Part shown: piece by piece, positions 1 to 6,512 of the stretch
How the letters are laid out: the number at the start of each line of letters is the position of its first letter
Position numbering within the stretch: the first letter of the stretch is position 1
DNA from: an uncultured Phycisphaerales bacterium
GTDB lineage: Bacteria; Planctomycetota; Phycisphaerae; Phycisphaerales; SM1A02
NCBI GenBank assembly: GCA_946886375.1
Contig: CAMPIL010000169.1
Span: 1-7,704, forward strand
DNA: 7,704 nt
Reading direction: 5' to 3'
Notes under the pieces: model-generated
The model's input: the letters and a program-made list of their open reading frames with translations, nothing else
Told to the model about the DNA's origin: nothing
Databases searched by the model: none
Program-made: the position numbers and the translations under genes

Positions 1-1556
1 GCATTGTCGACCAGGTTGGACAGAATGCGCTTCACCGCCTTGGCATCGGCGCGCCCGCCGCTGACTTTCATCACGTGCCCCACCAGTCTGCCTGCGGCCG
101 CGTCCTTGCCGGATGCAAAGTCGGCGGCGGCCTGGGGCTGGGCTGCGATTGCCTGCGTCACCCAGTCATCCATTTGGCCTTCATCCTTCACCTGCACCAG
201 GCCGCGCGCGGTCGCCAGTTGCACCGCGTCGGCGTTGCGATGCTCCGGCTGGCACAACAATCCGAACAACTCATCCGCAGCAGTCGAGCCGATGGCCTGC
301 TTTGCGCGCAAGCCGATGACCTGCGCGATCTGCCGCGCTGAAATGCCCAGTTCCTGAATCGCGATGCCTTGCTCGTTGGCGCGCTTGGCCCCTGCGTTCA
401 ACAGCCACTTGGCGGCCTCCTTGCCCGCGTTCACGCCCTGCGGATCTTCGCCAAGTTCCTTCGACGTTTCGGCGATGCACGCTTCATAAAACAAGCACAG
501 GTCTGAGTCATCGGTCAGCGCGATCGCGTCTTTCTCGGGCAGGCCGTAGTCATCTTGATATCGCCGCCGCCGCTGCATGGGAAGTTCCGGAATCTTCGCC
601 GCGATCTCATCCCGCCACGCGTCGCTGACCACGACCGGCACAAGGTCCGGGTCGGGAAAATAGCGGTAGTCGTGGGCTTCTTCCTTTTCGCGCTGCAGCA
701 CCGTCACGCCACGCACATCATCCCAGCCGCGCGTGCTCTTCAAGCCGCTGGCGTGGGCGACGGCATCGGTGCGCCATTGTTCGACTTGCCGCGAAAACTC
801 GTACTCGATCGCGCCCTTGAGCGATTTGAACGAGTTGAGGTTCTTCACTTCAACGATCGGCGTTGCGATCAGCCGGCCGTCTTCGGTGGTGATGATGACG
901 TTGACGTTTGGCTCAAACCGCATGTGCCCGCGCTGCATGATGCCTTCGGTCACGCCCAGGAAGCGGCAGATGTTCCGCAGTTCTTTGCCCAAGGTGACCG
1001 CGTCGTCGGCCGACACCAGGTCGGGCTCGGTAACGATCTCCAGCAACGGCGTGCCCGCGCGGTTGAGGTCGACCAGCGAACCTTCGTAATGAATTCCGCC
1101 GGGCAGTTCGTGGCCGAGTTTGCCCGTGTCTTCCTCCAGGTGCGCGCGGATGATGCCGATTTTCTGCGGCCCGTCGGCAGTGGGAATCTCCAGCACGCCG
1201 TCAAAGCACAGCGGCAGATCGTACTGGCTGATCTGGTAGCCCTTGGGCAGGTCGGGATAAAAATAATTCTTGCGATCCCACTTGCTGAAGGGTGCGATCT
1301 GGCAATTGAGCGCGAGCCCAACCATCATCGACATCTCGATCGCGCGCTTGTTCATCACCGGCAGCGCCCCCGGCAGCGCAGCCACAACCGGATCAATCAA
1401 CGTGTTGGGCGCGGCGTCGTAATGATCCGGATGCGCGATGTTCGCCACGCGCGTGAACATCTTCGAGCGCGTCGCGAGTTCGACGTGGATTTCCATGCCG
1501 ATCTTCAACTGGGCCGACTTGATGGCGCTGGCGGCGAGGGCGGACATTGGGGCCAT
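1..1556 (-). CDS. gatB: Asp-tRNA(Asn)/Glu-tRNA(Gln) amidotransferase subunit B (3' end cut by window)
   Basis: GatB is the kinase/amidotransferase-coupling subunit of the cytosolic GatCAB complex, which converts Glu-tRNA(Gln) or Asp-tRNA(Asn) to the amidated form. The minus strand reads open for 518 codons. The cradle domain shows GMEIHVEL (20-27), LPGALPVMNKRA (61-72), NYFYPDLPKGYQISQYDLP (97-115), HLEEDTGKL (139-147), DLNRAGTPLLEIVTEPDL (163-180), EVKNLNSFK (236-244) and KEEAHDYRYFPDPDL (291-305). A helical/tail (YqeY-like) region with VGHVMK (492-497) follows. The family is usually 475-500 aa, so only a few C-terminal residues should be missing. Two in-frame ATGs (1556 and 1547) follow an in-frame TGA. 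The second has AGGA 8 nt upstream, so 1547 is a real alternative start. Oddities: the four zinc-ligand cysteines of many GatBs are absent (DPVVAALPG where CPVCLGLPG is usual), and RCDANVS reads RFEPNVN. It is divergent from the lipoprotein gene at 1804, and gatA/gatC are not in view. Confidence 0.97.
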   Translation of the reverse strand, partial: MAPMSALAASAIKSAQLKIGMEIHVELATRSKMFTRVANIAHPDHYDAAPNTLIDPVVAALPGALPVMNKRAIEMSMMVGLALNCQIAPFSKWDRKNYFYPDLPKGYQISQYDLPLCFDGVLEIPTADGPQKIGIIRAHLEEDTGKLGHELPGGIHYEGSLVDLNRAGTPLLEIVTEPDLVSADDAVTLGKELRNICRFLGVTEGIMQRGHMRFEPNVNVIITTEDGRLIATPIVEVKNLNSFKSLKGAIEYEFSRQVEQWRTDAVAHASGLKSTRGWDDVRGVTVLQREKEEAHDYRYFPDPDLVPVVVSDAWRDEIAAKIPELPMQRRRRYQDDYGLPEKDAIALTDDSDLCLFYEACIAETSKELGEDPQGVNAGKEAAKWLLNAGAKRANEQGIAIQELGISARQIAQVIGLRAKQAIGSTAADELFGLLCQPEHRNADAVQLATARGLVQVKDEGQMDDWVTQAIAAQPQAAADFASGKDAAAGRLVGHVMKVSGGRADAKAVKRILSNLVDN

Positions 1557-1803
1557 CCTACACCATCATCGCGGCGTTCACCGCCCTGCAATTCAAGTGT
1601 CGTTCGCCCCGGCGCTTTCTTGGCGGCCGAGGATTCCCGCGCCGGCGCCGGGACGAATTCTCCAACCATTTGCATGGGGTTTTCCTATGGAACTTAATCC
1701 ATGCGTGCGCCAATCTATGGTCGAGCATCGGCGCAGCAGGGCGCCAATCGTCGATGCTGCGCCGTCATGCGCGCCGCAACGAGCATCCAGTGGAGCAAAC
1801 CAC
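1557..1803. other. Divergent intergenic region between gatB and the DUF11 lipoprotein gene
   Basis: This stretch of 247 bases holds the 5' regions of two divergent genes, and I see no credible gene in it. An open frame runs through it into the lipoprotein, including an ATG at 1687, but that extension would bury the signal peptide. Possible plus-strand promoter elements are weak: TTGCAT (1670-1675) with CTTAAT 17 bases downstream (1693-1698), or TATGGT at 1716-1721. For gatB, TAGGAT (minus strand, 1560-1555) ends 7 bases before the ATG at 1547. None of these is convincing alone. Confidence 0.5.
1791..1795 (+). promoter_or_regulatory. Shine-Dalgarno site setting the lipoprotein start
   Basis: TGGAG lies 8 bases before the ATG at 1804. 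It supports that ATG over the in-frame upstream ATGs at 1438 and 1687, and 1804 is also the start that places a signal peptide at the very N-terminus. Confidence 0.7.
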
Positions 1804-3378
1804 ATGAACATCGACTCTCGGACCAGATTGGCCGCAAGCGCCGCGATCATTTTTCTGCTCGCCGTCGGCGCGTGTTCAACTGAACGCACCTATACCGCGC
1901 GCGACAGCGAAAGCACCACCTACGGCTATTCCAACTACGACTCCGCCGGCAGGCAGACATCACAGGACGCCAACCGCCTGGTCGTGCGCCACCCGCCGGG
2001 ATCGGCCGCCGTCATTCAACTGGAAGAACAGGCCCCGCGCCAAGTTGTTGCAGGCAGGGACATTAATTACGAGTTCCGCGTCACCAACCTCACCGACGCC
2101 ATGCTCAGCGGCGTGGTCGTCACCAACAAGCCGGCGCCCGGCTTCAGGGTGAATTCCGCAGAGCCCGAAGCCCAATCATCAGAAGGCATGATGGTGTGGA
2201 ACATCGGCGACCTCAACGCGCGCGAGTCCCGGTCCATCCGGTTCAACGGAAGATCCGAGGCGACCGGCCCACTGGAAAACTGCGCATCGGTCACGTACAC
2301 GCCCGGCGCAATGGCATGCACAACCGTGCAGGTCATCCAGCCCGAGTTGTCGCTGAGCAGCAATGTCGCAGAGCGCTTCAGCCGCTGCGACCCGATTCCC
2401 TTCAGAGTGACAGTGCAGAACACGGGCGTCGGGCCTGCCAACGACGTGATGATTCGCCTGGAACTCCCCGAGGGACTGATTGGCCCGGACGGCAGGCGGG
2501 TAGTCGAGCAGACCGTCGGCACGCTGGCGCAGGGCGAATCCAGGACCGTCACCTTCAACCTGCGCGCTGAGCGCAGCGGAACATATGACCTTGTCGCCAA
2601 CGCCCAGACGCCTGACGGTCTGACCAGCGCGACCGAAGCGTCAATCGTCGTCGGCGAGCCGGTGCTGGAAGTCAAGATCAATGGCCCAACGCAAGACTTC
2701 ATCAACGTGGACATTCCCTATGAAGTCACCGTTACGAACACCGGTGACTATCCGGCGGTCAACACGATGTTGCAGGCCAGTTCCGATGCGCGCGGCGCAA
2801 CCATCGTGGCGGTGGATTCCGGGCGCGGCGCGGGCTCGACGAACCAATGGTCGCTTGGCACGATCGAGCCCGGCCAGTCGCGCAATGTTCGCATCACCAT
2901 GCGAGGCACTTCGCCCGGCACGGTGCAAGCGGCGTTCACCGCGACCGCCCAGTGCGCACGGCAGGCCGTCGCCAGCGCGCAGACGCAACTGCGCGGCATT
3001 CCCGCGCTGCTGCTGGAAGTCGTCGATGAAAGAGATCCGGTGCGAATCGGCGACACCACGGTGTACGTGATCAGCGTGGTCAATCAGGGCAGTGAGACCG
3101 CCACTAATATCAGGATCACCTGCGCGTTGGAGGAGGCAATTCGATTGACGGCCGCCGAAGGCGTTACGAATTCCACCGCCAGTCCCGGCGCGGCGACCAT
3201 CGCCTTCGAGCCGCTGCAGCGGCTGGCGCCGGGCGAACGAGCCGTCTGGCGCGTGACCGTTGAAGGCGTGCAGGAGGCCGACACCCGATTCGCGGTCTCC
3301 ATGACCTCCGATGAACTGGAGCGGCCAGTTGAAGAAACCGAGTCCACGCACATTTACAACGCGTCGTCTCCGCAATAA
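1804..3378 (+). CDS. Lipoprotein with four tandem DUF11/CARDB-like Ig-fold domains
   Basis: The 524-aa product starts with a basic n-region, a hydrophobic stretch (AIIFLLAVGA) and a lipobox-like VGAC, so Cys24 is probably lipidated and the protein is anchored in the envelope facing outward. A Ser/Thr/Tyr-rich linker (25-65) follows, then four beta-rich repeats at about 68-178, 180-283, 285-396 and 399-517. Each has the DUF11/CARDB pattern of a conserved early strand, such as YEVTVTNTG (306-314), RVTVQNTG (201-208) or YVISVVNQG (421-429). Each then has a short segment of the type LxxLxPGExxxxxxxV (GTIEPGQSRNVRI, 352-364; RLAPGERAVWRV, 473-484) and ends in a strand bearing acidic or Cys residues. 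Such repeats act as adhesive or structural stalks; no enzymatic motif is seen. C160 and C172 in domain 1 could form a disulfide. The gene is monocistronic: divergent from gatB and closed by a strong terminator. The specific role is unknown. Confidence 0.93.
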   Translation: MNIDSRTRLAASAAIIFLLAVGACSTERTYTARDSESTTYGYSNYDSAGRQTSQDANRLVVRHPPGSAAVIQLEEQAPRQVVAGRDINYEFRVTNLTDAMLSGVVVTNKPAPGFRVNSAEPEAQSSEGMMVWNIGDLNARESRSIRFNGRSEATGPLENCASVTYTPGAMACTTVQVIQPELSLSSNVAERFSRCDPIPFRVTVQNTGVGPANDVMIRLELPEGLIGPDGRRVVEQTVGTLAQGESRTVTFNLRAERSGTYDLVANAQTPDGLTSATEASIVVGEPVLEVKINGPTQDFINVDIPYEVTVTNTGDYPAVNTMLQASSDARGATIVAVDSGRGAGSTNQWSLGTIEPGQSRNVRITMRGTSPGTVQAAFTATAQCARQAVASAQTQLRGIPALLLEVVDERDPVRIGDTTVYVISVVNQGSETATNIRITCALEEAIRLTAAEGVTNSTASPGAATIAFEPLQRLAPGERAVWRVTVEGVQEADTRFAVSMTSDELERPVEETESTHIYNASSPQ

Positions 3379-3403
3379 CACTCCACGCACCCCTACCGAT
3401 CGC

Positions 3404-3439
3404 CACACGCGGCCTGAACAAGGCCGCGTGTGTCTTTTT
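3404..3439 (+). terminator. Strong rho-independent terminator of the DUF11 lipoprotein gene
   Basis: A perfect 12-bp stem, CACACGCGGCCT (3404-3415) pairing with AGGCCGCGTGTG (3421-3432), closes a 5-base GAACA loop and is followed by TCTTTTT (3433-3439). It begins 25 bases after the stop codon. The T-tract is on the plus side only, so it acts in that direction and insulates the cyclophilin genes downstream. Confidence 0.95.
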
Positions 3440-3513
3440 GTTCGCCTGCCCTTGAGCCGTGCGCGCGACTGGATCGCGCGTGCCGGCGCACAGGCGGGCC
3501 GCGAACGGTGCTG

Positions 3514-3521
3514 GCTATCAT
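3514..3521 (+). promoter_or_regulatory. Putative -10 element (GCTATCAT) of the exported cyclophilin gene
   Basis: GCTATCAT contains the -10-like hexamer TATCAT (3516-3521) 28 bases before the ATG. No good -35 is visible at 16-18 bases upstream. The same octamer recurs before the next gene at 4805-4812. The transcript would have a short leader carrying the Shine-Dalgarno GGAGA (3539-3543), 6 bases before the start. Confidence 0.5.
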
Positions 3522-3549
3522 CTTGTTTGTTTTCGCCCGGAGATAACTG

Positions 3550-4773
3550 ATGTTTGCACTGTTACTCGGTTTGGTTGCGTCAGCAGCATTCGCGATGTTG
3601 GGCGCAGCCGCGCCGCAGGCCGAATCATCTGCGCCAGCCGTTTCGGCGGGCCTCTCGCCCGAATACCTTTACAACGGCGTTCACCGGGCCGCCCGCATCA
3701 CGGTCGTCTCGCCCAAGTCCTTCGGCACGATCAGCCTCGCGCTGATGGATGCCCAAGGCAATATGCTTGCGGATCGCATCGAGGTTCACCCCGGCGTGGT
3801 TGACCTTGACGAGAAACTGCCGGCGATCTGGAACATCCGCCGCACCGCATATCTGCAAATGATCGAGGGTGAGGCGCCGATCGGTTCAGCGCTCGTGCTG
3901 CAACCGATGCTCTCGCGCATGATTCCGGTGACGCAGGTGCGCCCGCACCCGGTCAGCGGCAAGCCGCACTCGCGCATCATCGATTGGAAAGATGAAAACG
4001 ACCCGATCATGCAAGAGCCACCCAAGACCGAGTCATCGACGCAGCCTGCGGCAAACGGCAACAAACCCGCGATCGGCGCTTCAACTTCACCCGCCGATCA
4101 ATCGCAAGCCAATTCCACTCAGCCGGCCGCGACAAGTTCTGCGCCAATCGAGCGACTCTTCACCGGATTGCGCATGTATCCGGAGCGCGATGTCGTGCTG
4201 CACACCACTCAAGGCGACATTCGACTGGCGATGCGGCCGGACGAAGCGCCCAACACGGTGTGGAACTTTCTTGAGTTGTGCCGGGGCGGGTTCTATCGCG
4301 ATGTCGCGTTTCACCGGATCGTGCCGTTCACCGGCGGTTCGCCGCCGCATCCGTTTGTGATCCAGGCGGGCGATCCCACCGCCACCGGCGACGGCGGGCC
4401 GGGCTACTGGCTGCCGATGGAAGACAGCAAATTGCCGCATGATTTCGGCGTGATTTCAATGGCGCGATCGGATGATCCGGACTCCAACGGCAGCCAGATC
4501 TTCATTGCCCTTTCGCGCGAAGGCACAGCGCGGCTAGACGGCCAATACTGCGCGTTTGGCTACGCAGTGGATGGCGCGCAGACGATTCTCGCGATTGCGC
4601 AGACCAGACTGGCGGATGTTGCTGCGGGAAGACCGGCCGATCCGCCGCTGATCAGGAGCGCGGAGTTGATGGCTTCACCGCCGCGCGTGCTGAATCAGGG
4701 CAGGCCGGACGAGCGCGTGACGCCGCAGAGCACGCCGGCGCAGCCCCGACCAAGCGGGCGGATTCCGCGGTGA
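3550..4773 (+). CDS. Exported cyclophilin-type peptidyl-prolyl isomerase with an extra N-terminal domain
   Basis: The 407-aa product should catalyse cis-trans isomerisation of prolyl bonds outside the cytoplasm. The ATG has GGAGA 6 bases upstream. Residues 1-21 form a hydrophobic signal peptide with an Ala-rich cleavage region. Residues about 35-150 are a compact domain I cannot place in a named family (YNGVHRAARITVVSP, PAIWNIRRTAYLQMIEG). Residues 155-203 are a Gln/Ser/Thr/Pro linker. Residues 210-375 are the cyclophilin domain: TTQGDIRLAM (219-228), FHR (254-256, R256 equivalent to catalytic Arg55 of human CypA), FVIQAGD (269-275) and GSQIFIAL (314-321, with the Gln111 and Phe113 equivalents). 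The tail (376-407) is Pro/Arg-rich. Oddities: a Pro/Gly-rich insertion (260-268) splits FHRIVPxF from the core strand, and the CypA Trp121 and His126 positions are R328 and Y333, so cyclosporin sensitivity is unlikely. A second cyclophilin gene follows after 45 bases. Confidence 0.95.
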   Translation: MFALLLGLVASAAFAMLGAAAPQAESSAPAVSAGLSPEYLYNGVHRAARITVVSPKSFGTISLALMDAQGNMLADRIEVHPGVVDLDEKLPAIWNIRRTAYLQMIEGEAPIGSALVLQPMLSRMIPVTQVRPHPVSGKPHSRIIDWKDENDPIMQEPPKTESSTQPAANGNKPAIGASTSPADQSQANSTQPAATSSAPIERLFTGLRMYPERDVVLHTTQGDIRLAMRPDEAPNTVWNFLELCRGGFYRDVAFHRIVPFTGGSPPHPFVIQAGDPTATGDGGPGYWLPMEDSKLPHDFGVISMARSDDPDSNGSQIFIALSREGTARLDGQYCAFGYAVDGAQTILAIAQTRLADVAAGRPADPPLIRSAELMASPPRVLNQGRPDERVTPQSTPAQPRPSGRIPR

Positions 4774-4776
4774 TGT

Positions 4777-4790
4777 GCGACTGAAGTCGC
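4777..4790. repeat. Short perfect hairpin between the two cyclophilin genes
   Basis: GCGAC (4777-4781) pairs with GTCGC (4786-4790) around a TGAA loop, three bases after the stop codon of the upstream gene. There is no T-tract, so it is not a classic intrinsic terminator. It could stabilise the mRNA 3' end or be a scattered intergenic palindrome. A similar string (TGTGCGA...GCTGGGC) occurs after the next cyclophilin gene at about 5325-5344. Confidence 0.4.
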
Positions 4791-4804
4791 TGGGCCTCGT
4801 ATTC

Positions 4805-4812
4805 GCTATCAT
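4805..4812 (+). promoter_or_regulatory. Putative -10 element placed for a leaderless transcript (GCTATCAT)
   Basis: GCTATCAT is identical to the octamer at 3514-3521. Its TATCAT hexamer ends only 6 bases before the ATG at 4819, about where transcription should begin, and no Shine-Dalgarno sequence is present. This fits a leaderless mRNA starting at or near the A of the start codon. No recognisable -35 is seen. Confidence 0.55.
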
Positions 4813-4818
4813 CACTGC

Positions 4819-5298
4819 ATGCCTTACCCCCGTGCCATCATCTCCACAGATCAGGGCGACATGACCGTTGAACTCTGGGACGATGTCGCGCCCAATCACG
4901 TCGCCAATTTTCTGAAGCTCGCCAACTCCGGTTTCTACGACAATCTCATCTTCCACCGCATCATTCCCGGATTCGTGATCCAGGGCGGCTGTCCGCAGGG
5001 CACGGGGACCGGCGGGCCGGGATGGACCGTGAAGGCTGAATTCAACAAGCGTCTGCACCAGCCCGGCACGTTGTCGATGGCCCGTTCTTCGCATCCCGAT
5101 TCCGCAGGCAGCCAGTTTTTCGTCTGCTTAACGCGCGAGAAATGCCAGCATCTGGACAACCAGTACACAGGTTTCGGACAGGTTGTCGAGGGCTTGGAAG
5201 TGGTGAAGAAACTTGGCAGCCTGCCGACGGGCTCCGGCGATCGGCCGCTCAAGCCGCCGAAGATCGTTGGAATCAAAGCCATCGATGCGAACACGTGA
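4819..5298 (+). CDS. Cytosolic cyclophilin-type peptidyl-prolyl cis-trans isomerase
   Basis: This 159-aa single-domain cyclophilin has no signal peptide, so it should act as a prolyl isomerase folding helper in the cytoplasm. Landmarks: TDQGDMTVELWDDVAPNHVANF (split as 10-20 and 21-31), FHRIIPGFVIQGG (45-57, with R47 as the catalytic Arg and Q55), GTGTGGPG (61-68), SMARSSHPDSAGSQFF (86-101, with Gln99), and LDNQYTGFGQVVEG (112-125). The CypA Trp121 position is H111 and the His126 position is Y116. Length and motif order match the small bacterial PpiB-like group closely, and the whole fold is present. It lies 45 bases after the exported cyclophilin, but a -10-like element immediately before its ATG suggests it has its own promoter. 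The ATG lacks a Shine-Dalgarno site, yet the conserved domain begins right after it, so the start is secure. Confidence 0.96.
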   Translation: MPYPRAIISTDQGDMTVELWDDVAPNHVANFLKLANSGFYDNLIFHRIIPGFVIQGGCPQGTGTGGPGWTVKAEFNKRLHQPGTLSMARSSHPDSAGSQFFVCLTREKCQHLDNQYTGFGQVVEGLEVVKKLGSLPTGSGDRPLKPPKIVGIKAIDANT

Positions 5299-5411
5299 TG
5301 TGGGGGCTTCGGGATTGAGTGATTGTGCGAAGTGGCCGCTGGGCGACATTAGAACCGCTCAAAAGGCTGATGGTTCGCCGGTCAGTGCAATAGCAAATGA
5401 AGAAGCAAGGC

Positions 5412-5428
5412 GCACCGGCACGGGTGCC
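5412..5428. repeat. GC-rich palindrome with two mutually exclusive stems
   Basis: GGCAC (5417-5421) can pair with GTGCC (5424-5428), or GCACC (5412-5416) can pair with GGTGC (5423-5427). Nested alternative GC-rich stems of this kind are typical of REP-like intergenic repeats. Whether it is repeated in the genome cannot be seen from this window. Confidence 0.4.
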
Positions 5429-5436
5429 ATGGGCTA

Positions 5437-5462
5437 TTTCGGTTTTTGGCTGAAAACCGAAA
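5437..5462. terminator. Perfect 10-bp hairpin between convergent genes, possible bidirectional terminator
   Basis: TTTCGGTTTT (5437-5446) pairs perfectly with AAAACCGAAA (5453-5462) around a 6-base TGGCTG loop. It starts 15 bases beyond the minus-strand stop (5478) and about 140 bases after the plus-strand stop. Neither side has a clean T-tract after the stem and the stem is AT-rich, so termination is uncertain. It may instead belong with the adjacent palindrome as one repeat element. Confidence 0.45.
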
Positions 5463-5477
5463 GACCAGATCCCCCGC

Positions 5478-6482
5478 TCACGGCGTGATATTTCGTCTTT
5501 CCTGCGGCACGCGGAATACCGTCGGCAGCAGAAAGATCTGGCCGTTATACAGGTACACCTGTCCGCTCATCAGAGCCGGCGAGTTGTTGCCATGACGCCG
5601 GGCGTATTCCTCGATCCGCTCCAGCAACAGGCACGGCAGCAAACGCATGGGCGGGTCGGCCAAGCCGCTGGCGTCGGCGTCGAACACGAACGTCCACCCG
5701 CCAGCGCTGTCGCGCATGATCTTGCCCCGGCGATTCACGATTGAACTGTCCTCGGTGGCCTGGTTCGAGCGGCCGGTCAGTGGCGCGCGCGGCTCTGCAT
5801 CGATCGAAGGAAGCGAGGATGATGCGGCCTCTTCAGCCTCAGCCGGCATCATGTCGGCGGGATTGCGCGGCAGCGCGCCGGCCTCTTGTTCCAGTTCGCG
5901 AATGATGTCCTCAGCGCTGTCCCCGCCATCGGCATCCATCGGTGCGGTCGCCGGCGACGCACTCTCCGGCATCGACTGCGCGGTCTCAACCGGCGCAGGC
6001 GGATGCTCCTGCGTTGGCGGCTCCTGCGGCGTCAGCACCGGCGCATGCGAGGGCAGCACGAAGTTGCGACCGCGAAATACAAATACGCGCCCCGTCACCT
6101 GGAACTCCACAACGCGATTGGGCGAGGACTCCACCAGCCGCTGCATCTCCGAAAGTTGCGTGCACGGCAGCAGCAGCATTTCGCGCGGGCTCTTGTTCGC
6201 ACCCGCTTCATGCAGCCTCAACGTCCACCAGCCTCGCACTGCATCTTTGTGGATGGTGCAACGCGCATCGATGATGTAGTTCCCCTCGCGCAGCAGCGGC
6301 GCCCGGAAAATCGCCAGCGGCGAAGCGTCCGGGGAACTCCGGTCGGCCGGCCGCGAACTCGCCGCCGTGGCGTGTTCCTGCGACAGGGTCGGCGTCAACG
6401 TCGCGCCCAAACACGACTCAACGGCTGCGACGATCAAAATCGCGGCGAATGCAATTCGATGAACGTTCTTGCTGATCCACAT
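5478..6482 (-). CDS. Exported protein of unknown family with two copies of one module
   Basis: I do not recognise a named family for this 334-aa protein. It starts with a classic signal peptide: basic MWISKNVHR, the hydrophobic core IAFAAILIVAA, and a likely cleavage after CLGA (residue 27). Two homologous modules follow, about 67-147 and 246-325, joined by a roughly 100-residue Pro/Glu/Ala/Ser-rich linker with a short acidic helix-like part (SAEDIIRELEQEAGAL, 189-204). Each module has a GWW or GGW start (84-86; 261-263), then LLLPC or RLLPC (103-107; 280-284), then a hairpin-like G-x-V-[FY]-x-[FY]-x-G-x-x-F-x-LP (131-144; 307-320). The spacings agree within one residue. The pattern suggests a small beta-barrel or sandwich fold, perhaps OB-like (inference). 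No catalytic motif is seen. It acts outside the cytoplasm and is divergent from the CsgG/FlgT-like lipoprotein. The start is fixed by the signal peptide; there is no Shine-Dalgarno site. Confidence 0.88.
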   Translation of the reverse strand: MWISKNVHRIAFAAILIVAAVESCLGATLTPTLSQEHATAASSRPADRSSPDASPLAIFRAPLLREGNYIIDARCTIHKDAVRGWWTLRLHEAGANKSPREMLLLPCTQLSEMQRLVESSPNRVVEFQVTGRVFVFRGRNFVLPSHAPVLTPQEPPTQEHPPAPVETAQSMPESASPATAPMDADGGDSAEDIIRELEQEAGALPRNPADMMPAEAEEAASSSLPSIDAEPRAPLTGRSNQATEDSSIVNRRGKIMRDSAGGWTFVFDADASGLADPPMRLLPCLLLERIEEYARRHGNNSPALMSGQVYLYNGQIFLLPTVFRVPQERRNITP

Positions 6483-6490
6483 GGCTCAAA

Positions 6491-6498
6491 ACAATAGC
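6491..6498 (-). promoter_or_regulatory. Putative -10 element (GCTATTGT) close to the start of the duplicated-module gene
   Basis: On the minus strand GCTATTGT contains TATTGT ending 8 bases before the ATG at 6482, with no ribosome binding site between. It matches the GCTATNNT pattern seen before both cyclophilin genes, and its position again suggests a leaderless or nearly leaderless transcript. No clear -35 is visible. Confidence 0.5.
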
Positions 6499-6512
6499 AA
6501 CTCGCAGCGGCA

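Larger units (their letters stand above)
5299..5477. other. Convergent intergenic region with palindromes
   Basis: These 179 bases between two convergent 3' ends contain no gene I can support. The plus-strand frame crossing it (from 5213) is out of frame with the cyclophilin and resembles nothing. The right half carries two palindromes, listed separately. The left half has only short weak inverted repeats, such as GAACC/GGTTC around 5352-5375. Confidence 0.6.

Noticed and set aside
555..1697. Long plus-strand open frame (380 codons) opposite gatB
   Set aside because: It is antisense to a gene with unmistakable GatB motifs. Its translation is His/Arg/Asp-rich with no recognisable domain, as expected of a high-GC shadow frame.
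1438..1803. Upstream extension of the DUF11 lipoprotein to ATGs at 1438 or 1687
   Set aside because: It would overlap gatB or place the signal peptide more than 30 residues inside. The ATG at 1804 has a Shine-Dalgarno site and an N-terminal lipobox.
2067..2714. Minus-strand open frame opposite the lipoprotein gene
   Set aside because: The plus-strand frame shows clear tandem domains, and the minus-strand translation is low-information and domain-free.
5213..5488. Small plus-strand open frame running from the cyclophilin into the gap
   Set aside because: It overlaps the cyclophilin out of frame, has no ribosome binding site and crosses the palindromes. No homology is recognisable.
6444..6459. 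Palindrome-like CGAAT...ATTCG similar to the candidate operator
   Set aside because: It lies inside the signal-peptide codons of the minus-strand gene and is explained by coding sequence; the resemblance is short.
5647..6497. Plus-strand open frames opposite the duplicated-module gene
   Set aside because: The minus strand has a signal peptide and two internally similar modules. The opposite frames are Ala/Ser/Arg-rich shadows.
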